A stretch of DNA of 64,000 bases from an uncultured Bacteroidales bacterium (GCA_934728255.1 CAKVEC010000001.1:62001-126000); one strand, 5' to 3'; shown: positions 48,942 through 58,002, counted from the stretch's first letter. Notes: generated by a model from the sequence alone, not told the origin. Translations and numbers: made by a program.

Positions 48942-48969
48942 CCCATTTTCTTGCCTCTTGCGGCATAGG
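48942..48969 (-). repeat. Fourth copy of the TGCCGCAAG repeat
   Basis: Minus strand TATGCCGCAAGAGGCAAGAA, with one change in the palindrome compared with the copies at 17211 and 32564. Confidence 0.75.
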
Positions 48970-49064
48970 AATTCAAGTCTTTGTTTCTTTGATTTCTCTT
49001 GCTCTGCGCTTATACATAGAGGGTGTTTACGCTTTTCTATATTGTGTATTCCAAAGATTTTTTG

Positions 49065-49072
49065 TAATTTTG
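49065..49072 (+). promoter_or_regulatory. Promoter -7 box of lysS
   Basis: TAATTTTG followed by CAGCC, with TTG-containing sequence about 20 nt upstream (ATTGTG near 49041). The leader is about 85 nt. Confidence 0.65.
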
Positions 49073-49164
49073 CAGCCAAATTGGAGTATCGTGGCGTATT
49101 CCGATATAATTAAGAAAATACTGCTGTGGTTTGCAAAAGCATAGTGGAGAAATAAGACAATAAT

Positions 49165-50709
49165 ATGGAATTATCTGAACAAGAACAAGTGCGCAGACAG
49201 AGTCTGCAGACGATGCGCGATATGGGTATCAACCCGTATCCTGCTGATGAATATGTAGTTACGGGGTATTCGAAAGACATCAAAGAGGGCTTCAAAGACG
49301 ATGACACCACTGCCGAATGGTATACGGGCAAAGAGGTGCGCATTGCGGGACGACTGATGTCGAAACGTATCATGGGCAAGGCATCGTTTATCGAATTGCA
49401 GGACTCGAAAGGGCGTATTCAGGTGTATGTGAGCCGCGATGATATTCAGGCACCCGTGCCCGAAGGCGGGACCGCTACCACCGTGGAGCAGCAGATGTAT
49501 AACGTGGTATTCAAGAAACTGCTTGATATAGGCGATTTTATCGGCATTGAGGGCTTCGTGTTCCGTACGCAGATGGGCGAGATTTCGGTGCACGCCAAGA
49601 AACTGACCGTGCTGGCAAAGAGTCTGCGCCCGCTGCCTATCGTGAAATACAAGGACGGTGTGGCGTATGACGGGTTCAACGACCCCGAGCAGCGTTACCG
49701 CCAGCGCTATGTGGACTTGATTGTGAACGATGGTGTGAAGGACGTGTTCCTGAAGCGTGCTACTATTATCCGCACGATGCGCCGTGTGTTTGACGAGGCG
49801 GGTTATACCGAGGTGGAAACGCCTATCCTTCAGCAGATTGCGGGCGGTGCATCGGCGCGTCCGTTCATCACACACCACAATGCGCTTGACGTGGATATGT
49901 ATCTGCGTATCGCCACAGAGTTGTACCTCAAACGACTGATTGTGGGCGGTTTCGAGGGCGTGTATGAGATTGGGCGCAACTTTCGCAACGAAGGTATGGA
50001 CCGCAGTCACAACCCCGAGTTCACCTGCATGGAGTTGTACGTACAATATAAGGACTACAACTGGATGATGTCGTTTACCGAACATCTGCTGGAGACAATC
50101 GCCCTTGCCGTGAACGGTACGACCAAAGTGCAGATTGGAGACCACGAGGTGGACTTCAAGGCACCTTACCGCCGCCTGCCGATATTGGAGGCTATTCAAG
50201 AAAAGACGGGGCTCGACCTCTCCGCGATGAGCGAGGACGAGATTCGCGAGGCTGCCAAGAAATACGGCGTGGAGGACACCGAACACATGGGCAAAGGCAA
50301 ACTGATTGACGAGATATTCGGCGAGACTTGCGAGGGGACGTTTATCCAGCCGACATTTATCACGGATTACCCCGTGGAGATGTCGCCGCTGACGAAGATG
50401 CACCGCTCAAAGCCAGGTCTGACGGAGCGTTTCGAGTTGATGGTGAACGGCAAAGAGTTGGCAAATGCGTATAGTGAGTTGAACGACCCGATTGACCAGT
50501 ACAACCGCTTTGTGGAGCAGATGAAACTGGCAGACAAGGGCGATGATGAGGCGATGGTGATTGACCACGACTTTATGCGTGCACTCGAATATGGTATGCC
50601 GCCCACCTCGGGTATCGGTATCGGCATCGACCGTCTGGCTATCCTGATGACGGGGCAGCCCACCATACAGGAGGTACTTCTTTTCCCGACGATGAAACCG
50701 GAGGCGTAA
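49165..50709 (+). CDS. lysS: Lysyl-tRNA synthetase, class II
   Basis: 514-residue class II LysRS that charges tRNA-Lys. N-terminal OB-fold (VRIAGRLMSKRIMGKASFIELQDSKGRIQVYV, ~55-85), motif 1 near MRRVFDEAGYTEVETPILQ, motif 2 FRNEGMDRSHNPEFTCMELYVQYKDY, motif 3 GIGIGIDRLAILMTG. The length is close to the standard ~505; some Bacteroidetes enzymes have a C-terminal extension that is absent here. gpsA follows after 4 nt, so the two are co-transcribed, with pgi a third gene. Confidence 0.97.
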   Translation: MELSEQEQVRRQSLQTMRDMGINPYPADEYVVTGYSKDIKEGFKDDDTTAEWYTGKEVRIAGRLMSKRIMGKASFIELQDSKGRIQVYVSRDDIQAPVPEGGTATTVEQQMYNVVFKKLLDIGDFIGIEGFVFRTQMGEISVHAKKLTVLAKSLRPLPIVKYKDGVAYDGFNDPEQRYRQRYVDLIVNDGVKDVFLKRATIIRTMRRVFDEAGYTEVETPILQQIAGGASARPFITHHNALDVDMYLRIATELYLKRLIVGGFEGVYEIGRNFRNEGMDRSHNPEFTCMELYVQYKDYNWMMSFTEHLLETIALAVNGTTKVQIGDHEVDFKAPYRRLPILEAIQEKTGLDLSAMSEDEIREAAKKYGVEDTEHMGKGKLIDEIFGETCEGTFIQPTFITDYPVEMSPLTKMHRSKPGLTERFELMVNGKELANAYSELNDPIDQYNRFVEQMKLADKGDDEAMVIDHDFMRALEYGMPPTSGIGIGIDRLAILMTGQPTIQEVLLFPTMKPEA

Positions 50710-50713
50710 TGCC

Positions 50714-51706
50714 ATGCAAATACGTAAAGTTGCTATATTGGGTTCGGGAAGTTGGGCGACGGCATTGGCAAAGATTGTGCTGACCAACCAAACCGAGATT
50801 AATTGGTTTATCCGCCGGCAAGAGGCGATAGATGAGTTTGTTGCCACAGGCAAGAACCCGTCTTATCTTGGTGCGGCGGAGTTCGATGTGTCGCGTATTC
50901 ATTTCTCTACGGACATCAACAAGGTGGTATCGCAGTCGGATGTGCTGATTGTGGCTATTCCGTCGCCGTATGTAAAGCAATCGCTCAACAAGATCCGCCG
51001 CAATATGACCCGCAAGATAGTCATCTCGGCGGTGAAAGGTATGATACCGGATGATAATCTGTTGGTTACCGACTACTTGCACACCCGTTTCCGTATCCCC
51101 ACGGAGCAGTTGGGCATTATTGCGGGACCTTGTCATGCAGAGGAGATTGCGCTGGAGCGGTTGAGTTACCTGACTATCGGCTGCGAGAATTTGGAGAATG
51201 CCAACGAGTGGGCGACGCTTTTTCAGACACCCTTTGTGCATACCACCACGAGCAACGATGTGCTCGGGTTGGAGTACAGCAGCGTGATGAAGAATATCTA
51301 CGCCATTGCGGCGGGGATGTGCCAAAGTTTGCACTATGGCGACAATTTCCAGGCCGTACTGCTCACCAACGCTATGCAGGAGATATTGCGTTTTGCCACT
51401 GCAGTTTCCCCTGCTCACCGCGACATCACGGCAAGCGGCTATTTGGGCGATGTGCTGGTAACGGCGTATTCCAAGTTCTCTCGCAACCGCCAGTTCGGAC
51501 AGATGGTGGGACTAGGGTACTCTATCAAAGCCGCACAGATGGAAATGGAGATGGTGGCGGAGGGATACTATGGTACGCGCGCGATACATATCGCCAATGA
51601 GCGTATGCAGGTGAGCCTGCCGATAGTGGACGCTATGTACGATATATTATATAACCGCAAATCGCCCACCAAAGTGATACGTGAACTGACAGAGAAGTTA
51701 CAATAA
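50714..51706 (+). CDS. gpsA: Glycerol-3-phosphate dehydrogenase (NAD(P)+)
   Basis: 330-residue enzyme making sn-glycerol 3-phosphate from dihydroxyacetone phosphate for phospholipids. Rossmann motif VAILGSGSWATALAKIV at the N-terminus, catalytic lysine region VISAVKGM (~105), GPCHAEEIALE (~140), then the C-terminal helical domain with EYSSVMKNIYAIAAGMC containing the second conserved lysine. Position between lysS and pgi with gaps of 4 and 11 nt indicates one operon. Confidence 0.95.
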   Translation: MQIRKVAILGSGSWATALAKIVLTNQTEINWFIRRQEAIDEFVATGKNPSYLGAAEFDVSRIHFSTDINKVVSQSDVLIVAIPSPYVKQSLNKIRRNMTRKIVISAVKGMIPDDNLLVTDYLHTRFRIPTEQLGIIAGPCHAEEIALERLSYLTIGCENLENANEWATLFQTPFVHTTTSNDVLGLEYSSVMKNIYAIAAGMCQSLHYGDNFQAVLLTNAMQEILRFATAVSPAHRDITASGYLGDVLVTAYSKFSRNRQFGQMVGLGYSIKAAQMEMEMVAEGYYGTRAIHIANERMQVSLPIVDAMYDILYNRKSPTKVIRELTEKLQ

Positions 51707-51717
51707 AATATAAAACT

Positions 51718-53046
51718 ATGAAGGATATTCAATTTTCCTACGCCAAGGCGGTAAGTGCCGAGGCGGTGAATGCCTACAAAGAGCAGGTGGCTGCGTGCCA
51801 GGAGATGCTCGTTAAGGGTACCGGTAAAGGTAACGATTTCTTGGGTTGGATGAACCTCCCCGAGGACATCAAACCGCAGTTGGAAGATATTCAGGCTACA
51901 GCCGAACTGCTCCGCAAAGAGTGTGAAGTAATCGTTTGCATTGGTATTGGTGGTTCGTACCTTGGTGCGAAAGCCGTGATTGATGCGCTGTCGTCTTCCT
52001 TCGCTTATCTCGAAGGCAACAAACCCGCTATTGTCTATGCCGGTCAGAACATCGGTGAGGACTACCTCTATGAGTTGCAGAACCTGCTGAAAAATAAGAA
52101 ATTCGGTATTATCTGTATCTCCAAATCGGGTACAACTACCGAGCCCGCTTTGGCTTTCCGTCTGCTCAAGACGCAACTCGAGAAGCAACAGGGCGTTGAG
52201 GCTGCACAGAAACTGATTGTCTGCATCACCGATGCCAAGAAGGGTGCGCTCCGCACGCTGGCAACCCAAGAGGGCTACAAAACATTCGTTATCGAGGACA
52301 ATATCGGCGGACGTTTCTCGGTGCTTTCGCCTGTAGGTCTGCTGCCTATCGCTTGCGCAGGCTTCGATATCAAGACACTCATCGATGGTGCGGCACGTAT
52401 GGCGGAGGTTTGCGGTATCAATACGCCGTTTGAGGAGAACCCCGCTGCGCAGTATGCAGCAGCCCGCAACAGTATCTACTCCGAACAGGGCAAAAAAATA
52501 GAGTTGCTCGTCAATTTCCACCCGAAATTGCACTATGTCAGCGAGTGGTGGAAACAACTCTACGGAGAGTCGGAGGGCAAGGAACACAAGGGAATCTTCC
52601 CCGCAAGTGTGGACTTCACCACCGACCTGCACTCGATGGGACAGTATATCCAGGACGGTGAGCGTCATCTCTTCGAAACCGTTATATCGGTAGAGCAACC
52701 GAACCATAAAGTGGAGTTCCCGTTTGACGAGGCTAACCTCGACGGACTGAACTTCCTCGCCGGCAAACGTGTGGACGAGGTCAACAAGATGGCGGAACTC
52801 GGTACGATGCTTGCTCACGTGGACGGTGGTGTGCCCAATATGAAGATTACGATGCCTGCCCTCAATGAGTATTATCTGGGCGAACTCATCTATTTCTTCG
52901 AGCGTGCCTGCGGTATCTCGGGCTATATTCTTGGCGTCAATCCGTTCAACCAACCGGGCGTAGAGGCATACAAGAAGAATATGTTTGCTCTCCTCGACAA
53001 ACCCGGCTACGAAGCCGAGTCGAAAGCCATCAAGGCAAGATTGTAA
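51718..53046 (+). CDS. pgi: Glucose-6-phosphate isomerase
   Basis: 442-residue PGI of the short bacterial class, interconverting glucose 6-phosphate and fructose 6-phosphate. Seen: VCIGIGGSYLGAKAVIDAL (~75), ISKSGTTTEPALAFR (phosphate-binding loop, ~140), NIGGRFSVLSPVGLLP (~195) with Arg, VEQPNHKVEFP and NPFNQPGVEAYKKNMFALLD (~420). The last 51 bp, including the stop codon, are repeated at 54678-54728 after an inserted DUF4143 ATPase gene, so the terminator proper of this operon now lies 1.7 kb away. Confidence 0.97.
   Translation: MKDIQFSYAKAVSAEAVNAYKEQVAACQEMLVKGTGKGNDFLGWMNLPEDIKPQLEDIQATAELLRKECEVIVCIGIGGSYLGAKAVIDALSSSFAYLEGNKPAIVYAGQNIGEDYLYELQNLLKNKKFGIICISKSGTTTEPALAFRLLKTQLEKQQGVEAAQKLIVCITDAKKGALRTLATQEGYKTFVIEDNIGGRFSVLSPVGLLPIACAGFDIKTLIDGAARMAEVCGINTPFEENPAAQYAAARNSIYSEQGKKIELLVNFHPKLHYVSEWWKQLYGESEGKEHKGIFPASVDFTTDLHSMGQYIQDGERHLFETVISVEQPNHKVEFPFDEANLDGLNFLAGKRVDEVNKMAELGTMLAHVDGGVPNMKITMPALNEYYLGELIYFFERACGISGYILGVNPFNQPGVEAYKKNMFALLDKPGYEAESKAIKARL
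52996..53046 (+). repeat. pgi 3'-end direct repeat, left copy
   Basis: GACAAACCCGGCTACGAAGC to the TAA stop, 51 bp; the right copy at 54678-54728 matches 49 of 51 positions. Upstream of it a further ~15 bp are loosely similar. Confidence 0.9.
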
Positions 53047-53169
53047 GACACATATGTAGCCTGCTGTATAGCAAGTGCGGCGTTATACAAAGCGATGTAG
53101 AGACAACGATTGTTTCTGCATCGTTTTTTTGTGTACAAAGATGGTTTTGTCAGTCAGATGATAGCCAAA

Positions 53170-53264
53170 CATTTTGCGGAGAGCGGCATATTTGGCGAAA
53201 AAGATTTTGCGGAGAGAGGTATATTTGGCAAAAAAGATTTTGCGGAAAGCGGTATTTGCTTGCG
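53170..53264. repeat. 33-bp minisatellite upstream of the ATPase
   Basis: Three units of about 33 bp (53170, 53203, 53236), each GATTTTGCGGAGAG[CA]GG[CT]ATA followed by TTTGGC[GA]AAAAA; the third decays. It can be read in frame as an 11-residue repeat on either strand but no start or context supports a gene. It occupies the 266-bp gap 53047-53312, with a TACCTTTGCAGC promoter box at 53282-53293. Confidence 0.85.
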
Positions 53265-53312
53265 TAATCAAATAAAAATCAGTACCTTTGCAGCGTTAAA
53301 AATAAGAACATT

Positions 53313-54653
53313 ATGTCAGAGCGGGTATTCAAGCGGAAAGCCTATCAAAAAATGCTTCGTTGGAAAGCAGAGTCGGCAGGTAACAGTGCATTGCTGGTAG
53401 AAGGTGCACGGCGCGTGGGAAAATCCACGCTGGTACGGTATTTTGCAGAGCAGGAATATGAATCCTATATTCTGATTGATTTTGCCAATCTGCAACCGGA
53501 AATAAAGGAGTTGATGGCCACCAATATGGCAAATTTAGATTATTTGTTTATGCGGTTGCAACTCATTTACAATGTGGTGCTGCGAGAGCGGAAGTCGGTT
53601 ATTATTTTTGACGAGGTGCAACTTCAGCCATTGGCGCGGCAGGCTGTCAAGTATCTTGTGGCAGACGGACGGTACGACTATATCGAAACAGGGTCGCTGA
53701 TTAGTATTCGGCAGAATGTGCAAAATATCGTTATTCCGAGCGAAGAGGAACGAATACAAATGTACCCGATGGATTATGAGGAGTTTCGGTGGGCGTTAGG
53801 AGATGAGGCGACGATGCCTTTGCTACGGCAGATGTTTGACAAACAACAACCTTTGGGCGAAGCCACACATCGTCATCTGATGCGTGATTTCCGGTTGTAT
53901 ATGTTGGTGGGAGGTATGCCGCAGGCTGTGAATGAGTATCTGGAAACCAACAATTTGCAGAAGGTTGATTTGGTCAAACGGCGCATTCTCAATTTGTATG
54001 CAGATGACTTGCATAAGTTGGATAGTACTAATAAATTGCGTGCGTTGTTCCTGTCCATACCTTCGGAACTTAGTAAAAATGCATCGCGCTACCAAGCCAC
54101 GACTGTGATTGAGAATGTGAAACAAGCCCAAATGCAGGATCTATTAGAGACTTTGCGCGAGAGTATGATTGTGAATATCGCCTACCAATCGTCTGACCCG
54201 AATGTGGGTTTGTCTCTTTCGGCAGACAGAACACGCTACAAGATGTTTCTTGCCGATACAGGCTTGTTTGTTACATTGGCTTTCTGGGACAAAGGGTTCA
54301 CCGAGAATGTTATCTATCAGAAACTGTGGGCAGATAAGTTGAGTACCAATTTGGGATATGTCTATGAGAATATGGTGGCACAGATGTTGCGTACTTCGGG
54401 GTATGAATTGTACTATCATACTTTCCAGCACACGAGCAATCATAATTACGAGATAGATTTTCTGCTTTCGAAGGGTAGCAAATTGCTGCCGATAGAGGTT
54501 AAATCATCAGGCTACAAGACACATAAGTCATTGGATGTGTTCTGTGAGAAATTCTCGGAGCGTATAGGTGAGCGGGTGCTGCTTTATACAAAAGATTTCC
54601 AAAAAGACGGTGCAACGATGTGTGTGCCGATCTATATGACCCCATTTTTATAA
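53313..54653 (+). CDS. AAA_14 / DUF4143 ATPase (copy 3), inserted in the pgi 3' end
   Basis: 446-residue AAA_14/DUF4143 ATPase: Walker A LLVEGARRVGKSTLVRYF (~30-47), Walker B SVIIFDEVQLQPLARQA (~95), ETGSLISIRQNVQNI (~127), and a C-terminal half with YKMFLADTGLFVTLAF and the nuclease-like NHNYEIDFLLSKGSKLLPIEVKSSGY (E-x-D ... EVK), better conserved than in the two other copies. It lies between two copies of the pgi 3' end, showing that it arrived as a unit. Its own promoter box precedes it. Biological role unknown. Confidence 0.9.
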   Translation: MSERVFKRKAYQKMLRWKAESAGNSALLVEGARRVGKSTLVRYFAEQEYESYILIDFANLQPEIKELMATNMANLDYLFMRLQLIYNVVLRERKSVIIFDEVQLQPLARQAVKYLVADGRYDYIETGSLISIRQNVQNIVIPSEEERIQMYPMDYEEFRWALGDEATMPLLRQMFDKQQPLGEATHRHLMRDFRLYMLVGGMPQAVNEYLETNNLQKVDLVKRRILNLYADDLHKLDSTNKLRALFLSIPSELSKNASRYQATTVIENVKQAQMQDLLETLRESMIVNIAYQSSDPNVGLSLSADRTRYKMFLADTGLFVTLAFWDKGFTENVIYQKLWADKLSTNLGYVYENMVAQMLRTSGYELYYHTFQHTSNHNYEIDFLLSKGSKLLPIEVKSSGYKTHKSLDVFCEKFSERIGERVLLYTKDFQKDGATMCVPIYMTPFL

Positions 54654-54677
54654 AATAACAGCATCATTTGCCCGCCT

Positions 54678-54728
54678 GACAAACCCGGCTACGAAGCCGA
54701 ATCAAAAGCCATCAAGGCAAGATTGTAA
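54678..54728 (+). repeat. pgi 3'-end direct repeat, right copy
   Basis: Duplicate of 52996-53046 including the stop codon, 15 bp before the original-looking hairpin terminator. It encodes nothing here. Confidence 0.9.
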
Positions 54729-54742
54729 TTATCTACATACAA

Positions 54743-54783
54743 TAAACACAAATAGCGGCATTCAATGCCGCTATTTGTGTTTA
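54743..54783. terminator. Long hairpin terminator (probably the original pgi terminator)
   Basis: TAAACACAAATAGCGGCATT (54743-54762) is fully complementary to 54764-54783. It lies between the pgi-end duplicate and the convergent 54802 gene. Confidence 0.85.
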
Positions 54784-54801
54784 TATGAATTCCATAAATT
54801 G

Positions 54802-55923
54802 CTAAATTTCATCATTATACAAGTTTTTTATTCTCATTTGATAATAAGAAACCATAATGTAATACATTATTTTATTTCCATTGTTCATTGCCTTCTTAAA
54901 TTGAATTATAATCGGTAGATAGTTATAGTCGTCAATATATGCGCCACAAGCATAAATTTTCTCATCATCCTCGTCGGTAATAGTTTTCATATTTGAATAC
55001 TTCTTTTCATATTGTGATTTTACAGATTGTAAAAACATTAGAGCCGCTTCTTTTTCCCATAAAGCAAATGGTTGATCAAAATATGCAGTAGCCAATTTCC
55101 CTTGTATAAAACAGAATGTAGCATATTGGTATGTAGTACCACCAAATCTTGTCTTATAATATTCCAATGTGTTTGTATCGGAATTCAATAACCGTTCACT
55201 TTTAGGTGTTATTACTCTGCGTACGGTTTCTTTATCATCACCAAATTTCACTCCAGCAACACCATACACTTTGTTTTCTTCACTATAGTTAGGGTCATTT
55301 CTATGAAATATTGCATCGAGAAAAGCACTATTGAATTTGTCCATAGTATCCGTTCTAATAGTTCTAATGGTATTATACATTTGTCTATCATTATACTCAC
55401 ATAGAAACTTGTTGTCTTGAGAAAAGAATATAGTTTCTATTATTGTAGATTTGTCTTGTCGAGACCACATTTTAATTCCACAACTTGTAGCAATATCTAT
55501 ACTTTCCTTTGAGTGTAGTATAGTGTCCATAATTTCATAGGAACCATACTTTTGTGCAAGATTTGTTTGTACAATTTGAATTGTATCTGCATAATATGAG
55601 CAATTTTTCAAGCAACTATCTGCCAAAAGTATGCTATAAAAAGTATCATTCCAAAAACTTATACAAAGAGAAGAAAACTCTTTGCCCTCGTGGTTGTATT
55701 TTCCTTCATAGTCATATTCAAAAATTTCTATTCCCCAGAAACTATCCATTTTATTCGTATGACTATCAAGCAATTTGAAGCCTTGGGCGGTCATTGCTGC
55801 TTGTACTTCTTGGCTGGTAGATTTTCCCAGTGTACAGCCAAAGAATGTGTTTTGGATACTTGTTTCTGCAGAAATAGAAAGAGCAGAAAAGATTGCCATA
55901 GCAATAAGATAAAATCGTTTCAT
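54802..55923 (-). CDS. Secreted protein of unknown function with two related halves
   Basis: 373 residues with a signal peptide (FYLIAMAIFSALSISAET). Two regions look alike: FFGCTLGKSTSQEVQAAMTAQGFKLL (~30) and VAGVKFGDDKETVRRVITPKSERLL (~225), each followed by a TFxxG-type beta segment and a phrase such as 'FxxGKLATAYF'. This suggests a duplicated domain of ~180 residues. AT-rich, no coupled genes. Its leader is about 310 nt long and strongly structured. I cannot name a family. Confidence 0.65.
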   Translation of the reverse strand: MKRFYLIAMAIFSALSISAETSIQNTFFGCTLGKSTSQEVQAAMTAQGFKLLDSHTNKMDSFWGIEIFEYDYEGKYNHEGKEFSSLCISFWNDTFYSILLADSCLKNCSYYADTIQIVQTNLAQKYGSYEIMDTILHSKESIDIATSCGIKMWSRQDKSTIIETIFFSQDNKFLCEYNDRQMYNTIRTIRTDTMDKFNSAFLDAIFHRNDPNYSEENKVYGVAGVKFGDDKETVRRVITPKSERLLNSDTNTLEYYKTRFGGTTYQYATFCFIQGKLATAYFDQPFALWEKEAALMFLQSVKSQYEKKYSNMKTITDEDDEKIYACGAYIDDYNYLPIIIQFKKAMNNGNKIMYYIMVSYYQMRIKNLYNDEI

Positions 55924-55996
55924 ATAGATATGTTTTTATGGTTTGCGAATGTTGCATCATCGGACGAAGAAACAAAAACAAAGGCTTCTACAAGAA

Positions 55997-56236
55997 ACAA
56001 AAAAGCAGATGTTCTCTCATCTCTTGTCGCGTGGCTGTAGGAATTGCCAAAAATAAGAAAGACAAGTGCAACATCTGCAAACGCAGACGCTCACAACTTA
56101 TCCGATCTTATTTTGCCTTTTAGAACTTCCTACATTCCGCGACAAATACCGAATAAATAGCAAACGCTATTGAATAATAAGGAGTGGTATGTATTGCAAC
56201 CCCGTGGCGCACTCCTTTCCGTCCAAAGGTTGATTT
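55997..56236 (-). ncRNA. Candidate structured RNA in the leader of the 54802 gene
   Basis: Reading the minus strand from a TAACTTTG promoter (56250-56243): hairpin AAGGAGTG/CACTCCTT, hairpin AATAGC/GCTATT, then a long rod in which TTGTCGCG and TGTAGGAA pair with TTCCTACA and CGCGACAA about 90 nt later, enclosing AAAATAAGA/TCTTATTTT and CGTCTGC/GCAGATG. It ends with AGATG/CATCT followed by six T. The rod shape recalls 6S RNA but I cannot confirm any family. It could be an independent RNA or a cis leader. Confidence 0.5.
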
Positions 56237-56242
56237 TGGCTG

Positions 56243-56250
56243 CAAAGTTA
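56243..56250 (-). promoter_or_regulatory. Promoter -7 box for the structured leader
   Basis: TAACTTTG on the minus strand, followed by CAGCC; TTGTGC about 19 nt upstream serves as a possible -33. At the left edge of the second dispersed element. Confidence 0.6.
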
Positions 56251-56565
56251 CGGAAAATAATCAATATGCACAATGGGGGATAAATATACACAGGGTAATC
56301 GCATTAAAAGCGGCTGATATTTCGAATGTGAATTATACCACATAATCCCTATGCCGATAAGTTTTGCATTCTCCGCTAGGATATATCCCCCAAGAAAAAT
56401 ATGCATTATATGCAATTTCTATACATCATAATACCGATTACGTAGAAAAGACGTAGAAAGGACGTAGAAAGAATTGGACTTTATAAGGCTTTTGAGCCGC
56501 TTTTTATACACTTTATGCATTATGTGTGTTGCATAAAGTGTATAAATTTGTTTTGATGCAGTTGC
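56243..56565. repeat. ~320-bp dispersed intergenic element, copy 2
   Basis: Counterpart of 37968-38280. Keeps the three 11-bp ACGTAGAAA units (56440-56472), AAGGCTTTTGAGCCG and the perfect 15-bp inverted repeat (56505-56519, 56530-56544) with a 10-nt loop of different sequence. The whole 849-bp gap 55924-56772 is accounted for by the RNA candidate, this element and two promoters. Confidence 0.85.
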
Positions 56566-56756
56566 TATGGAATGTACCGACAATATGCATTCGTTTGCGT
56601 AGGGAGTGGTCAATTACGGCAAAAAGACGGCAGCGAGATAGCCTTTCATAAGGAGAAGTCGTTGTAATTTTATGTATCATATGCACTTTTTTCAGTATCG
56701 CATACATGTTTTTCAAATTTTATTGCCTGTTATTTCTATGTTTGGTATTTTTTTTG

Positions 56757-56764
56757 TAACTTTG
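56757..56764 (+). promoter_or_regulatory. Promoter -7 box of the outer-membrane protein gene
   Basis: TAACTTTG followed by CGGGC, with TTG near 56733 at about 21 nt. The leader to the ATG at 56773 would be almost nil, favouring ATG 56779. Confidence 0.55.
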
Positions 56765-56772
56765 CGGGCTGA

Positions 56773-58002
56773 ATGGATATGCGAAAACGATTTGGATATA
56801 TAGTATCGCTTTGTTTGATGGTGCTTGTGGCACCATCCCTGTTGGCGCAGAACGGCACTTCATCGCCTTTCTCGCGCTATGCTTACGGCGAACTGAATGA
56901 TAATGTACCGAATACCTATCGTGCTATGGGCGGAGTGGGCATAGGTATGCGTAATAACAAGGTGATCAACTCCGCACAGCCTGCTTCCTATACGGCGTGC
57001 GACAGTCTGACTTTTATGTTCGACCTGTCGGCAAGCGTGATGTGGTCGCGGTACAGTGATGCCACAGGAATGCGCAACAAGGCGAACGGCAACCTTGATT
57101 ATCTGACTATGCAGTTTCCGCTATGGCGCAGATACATCGCCTTTTCGGCAGGCGTGCTGCCCTATACGGCGGTGGGGTATGATGTTACGATGTCCGATTC
57201 TATCGGTTCGGGTTACCATTTTACAAAATCGTATGTCGGTACGGGCGGTATCAGCGAGGTATATGGCGGTCTGAGTTTCAATATATGCGATTGGTTTGCG
57301 CTCGGTGCGAATGTGTATTATATGTTCGGCAAGGTGGATAATACACGCTCGCTTGCTTTCAGCGAATCGGCACTCACAAGCACCACGCAGAAAGCGGTGT
57401 TCTCGGTGAGCAGCGTGCGTTTCCGCTATGGTGCGCAGTTCTTCCATACGTTTGGCGACCACTCGTTTGCCTTGGGCGGTATCTTCGAGGCAAAGCAGAA
57501 ACTGCACAGCACTTATACCGCCTATGAGACGACATTATTAGATACCGTTTCGGCAAGCAGCGACGGCTATGAGGTGCCGATGGTGTATGGCGGCGGAGTG
57601 AGTTATACGTGGGCAAACCGCCTGACTTTGGCTTTCGACTACCAGCGGCAGTGTATGAGCGGTGCGCTCTATGAGGGGCAGAAAGGGGCTTTGCGCGACC
57701 GCGACCGGTACAGTTTCGGTATGGAGTACCGCCACGACCCGACAGGGCGGCGCTATGTGGACAGAATGGAATGGCGCTGCGGACTGAATGTGGCGAACTC
57801 GTACGTACTGAACAACAGTGCAATGGATTATACCGCGAGCATCGGTGTCGGGTTTCCGCTCCGTACATCGGCTACGGTGTTTAATGCCACTTTGGAGTAT
57901 GGACACCGCGGCGGACAAACGGTAGGGCTGACAGAGAACTCGCTCCGGCTGGTGTTTAATGCGTCCATTTCGGAGAACTGGTTCTTCAAACGCAAACTCT
58001 GA
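56773..58002 (+). CDS. Outer-membrane beta-barrel protein
   Basis: 409 residues with a signal peptide (YIVSLCLMVLVAPSLLAQ). Then NGTSSPFSRYAYGELNDNVPNTYRAMGGVGIGMRNNKVINSAQPASYTACDSLTFMFDL, the conserved start of a Bacteroidales outer-membrane family related to FadL/PorV-type barrels, followed by many amphipathic strands and a terminal WFFKRKL. It lies ahead of the TPR and lptC genes, an order I recall as conserved in Bacteroidales, which hints at a role in envelope biogenesis. The start may be at 56779 (MRKRF). Confidence 0.75.
   Translation: MDMRKRFGYIVSLCLMVLVAPSLLAQNGTSSPFSRYAYGELNDNVPNTYRAMGGVGIGMRNNKVINSAQPASYTACDSLTFMFDLSASVMWSRYSDATGMRNKANGNLDYLTMQFPLWRRYIAFSAGVLPYTAVGYDVTMSDSIGSGYHFTKSYVGTGGISEVYGGLSFNICDWFALGANVYYMFGKVDNTRSLAFSESALTSTTQKAVFSVSSVRFRYGAQFFHTFGDHSFALGGIFEAKQKLHSTYTAYETTLLDTVSASSDGYEVPMVYGGGVSYTWANRLTLAFDYQRQCMSGALYEGQKGALRDRDRYSFGMEYRHDPTGRRYVDRMEWRCGLNVANSYVLNNSAMDYTASIGVGFPLRTSATVFNATLEYGHRGGQTVGLTENSLRLVFNASISENWFFKRKL

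Noticed and set aside
53083..53271. Minus-strand open frame with an 11-residue repeat (LRKIFFAKY-like).
   Set aside because: The repeat is a by-product of the 33-bp minisatellite and is equally open on the other strand; no start signal or context.
55938..56123. Short Cys/Lys-rich open frame on the plus strand.
   Set aside because: It lies opposite the structured leader RNA, has no promoter and its basic composition comes from that sequence.
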